From assembly GCA_024234055.1 (NCBI GenBank), contig JACKOW010000011.1, forward strand, positions 68,767 to 132,766: DNA of 64,000 bases, in the 5' to 3' direction. The DNA comes from Rhodanobacteraceae bacterium (lineage in GTDB: Bacteria > Pseudomonadota > Gammaproteobacteria > Xanthomonadales > SZUA-5). Below are positions 63,419 to 64,000 of this stretch, piece by piece (position 1 is the first letter of the stretch; each line of letters opens with the position of its first letter). The translations under genes and the position numbers were made by a program. The notes beneath the pieces are model-generated. The model worked only from the letters and a program-made list of their open reading frames with translations, made no database searches and was not told the DNA's origin.

Positions 63419-63625
63419 ATGCTGATCTTGACGCGTCGCGTCGGCGAAGCCCTGATGATCGGTGATCAGGTGTCGGTGACGGTGCTTGGTGTTAAAGGCA
63501 ATCAGGTGCGTATCGGTATCAATGCACCCAAGGATGTCGCGGTACATCGCGAAGAGATTTATCAAAGAATTCGCAAGGAAGACGGCACCGAGGGCGATTT
63601 CCCCTCAACAGAAGCTGATTCCTGA
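63419..63625 (+). CDS. csrA: Carbon storage regulator CsrA
   Basis: RNA-binding global regulator of 68 residues (MLILTRRVGEALMIGD ... GVKGNQVRIGINAPKDVAVH, REEIYQRI). It dimerises and binds GGA-containing leaders to block or stabilise mRNAs controlling carbon storage, motility and biofilm. AGGAGG (63408-63413) is ideally placed for ATG 63419; ATG 63415 is out of frame. tRNA-Ser follows seven bases after the stop, as in E. coli csrA-serV. Confidence 0.97.
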   Translation: MLILTRRVGEALMIGDQVSVTVLGVKGNQVRIGINAPKDVAVHREEIYQRIRKEDGTEGDFPSTEADS

Positions 63626-63632
63626 CGATCAC

Positions 63633-63725
63633 GGAGAGATGCCCGAGAGGCCGAAGGGGCTCCCCTGCTAAGGGAGTATGGGTGCAAAACACCCATCCAG
63701 GGTTCGAATCCCTGTCTCTCCGCCA
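63633..63725 (+). tRNA. tRNA-Ser (anticodon GCT)
   Basis: Acceptor arms GGAGAGA and TCTCTCC, discriminator G and encoded CCA. Anticodon stem-loop CTCCC-CTGCTAA-GGGAG gives GCT (reads AGC/AGU). The long variable arm (TATGGGTGCAAAACACCCAT) is typical of class II tRNA-Ser. T-arm CAGGGTTCGAATCCCTG. Confidence 0.97.
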
Positions 63726-63730
63726 AAAGC

Positions 63731-63763
63731 AAAGCCCAAGCAGTTGATCGCTTGGGCTTTTTT
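63731..63763 (+). terminator. Intrinsic terminator after tRNA-Ser
   Basis: AAAGCCCAAGC and GCTTGGGCTTT pair as an 11-bp stem with an 8-base loop and end in TTTTTT. It probably closes the csrA-tRNA transcript. Confidence 0.9.
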
Positions 63764-64000
63764 GTGGGCGTCATTTTCTTCCCCGGACCTCTTCCCACGC
63801 CGGCCCAGTTCTGCGATTCAGGTTGATGCTGGCCCCGAGTCAGCGCTCGCATCCCCTGGGTGGTCGGTGCAGCGGTCAGGCGCTAAGGGAGCATCAGGCG
63901 ATTGCTTTCTCTGCCGCGCCGATGCCACTGCAAAGCCCAAGGGCTGGGTGCAGCGCTGTCTGAAATCAGCGCCGCAGCGAGTGTCGGGCGTGGGCGTGGA

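Noticed and set aside
63562..63852. 96-residue minus-strand frame containing RQGFEPWMGVLHP
   Set aside because: This is the translation of the tRNA-Ser gene on the wrong strand, a familiar false protein.

Overview
The window looks like chromosomal DNA of a G+C-rich gammaproteobacterium of the Xanthomonadales/Lysobacterales. The evidence is the run cinA-recA-recX-alaS-csrA-tRNA-Ser(GCT), the type of HisS, TamAB, the DegQ-like protease, the PHA depolymerase and many GTAG-headed REP-type repeats. Genus cannot be fixed from sequence alone; an uncultured or Dokdonella/Rhodanobacter-like relative is a guess. I see no rRNA, phage, plasmid, CRISPR array or intact transposase gene. About 45 protein genes and one tRNA are supported.

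Layout. 0.2-7 kb: sensor histidine kinase, MsbA-like ABC exporter, saccharopine-dehydrogenase-like oxidoreductase, diheme cytochrome c peroxidase-like protein. 7-10.5 kb: a tight operon of two paralogous DUF697-type GTPases flanking a YceI protein, divergent from a giant propeller-type hybrid sensor kinase (10.5-14 kb). 14-20.5 kb: TPR protein, diguanylate cyclase, NDH-2 coupled to a GYF/AIM24 protein, DUF533 protein, DgkA and TerC. 21.4-28 kb: OPT transporter, small secreted protein, probable outer-membrane protein, Hsp33 and TypA/BipA. 28.8-32.1 kb: hisS overlapping an unusually long aromatic/histidine ammonia-lyase. 32.3-41.8 kb: DUF4124 protein, small membrane protein, MHS transporter, SDR, intracellular PHA depolymerase, HPF/RaiA-like protein, phosphoglucomutase and Do-family protease. 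42-47.5 kb: tamA-tamB. 48-51 kb: two L,D-transpeptidases with a dicarboxylate/amino-acid symporter. 51.3-54 kb: LysR regulator divergent from azoreductase and pirin. 54-56.5 kb: DUF11-repeat protein with an IPTL-CTERM sorting tail. 56.7-63.8 kb: YkgJ, cinA, recA, recX, alaS, csrA, tRNA-Ser.

The functional emphasis is the cell envelope (TamAB, DegQ-like protease, L,D-transpeptidases, YceI, MsbA-like exporter, DgkA), signalling (two histidine kinases, a c-di-GMP cyclase, CsrA) and translation/stress factors (TypA, Hsp33, HPF, HisS, AlaS).

The most unusual content is intergenic. Nearly every gap above 250 bp is packed with layered palindromic repeats. These are composite REP-bounded elements of about 250-267 bp (five full copies), a 163-bp element with a conserved cloverleaf-like fold (two copies, one inserted inside another repeat with a 3-bp duplication), a 252-bp MITE-like element with perfect 23-bp inverted ends, and convergent arrays of 7-8-bp words. 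Several genes take their TAG stop codon from the GTAG or CTAG edge of a repeat. The last 237 bases (63764-64000) and the first 206 show no gene I can support.
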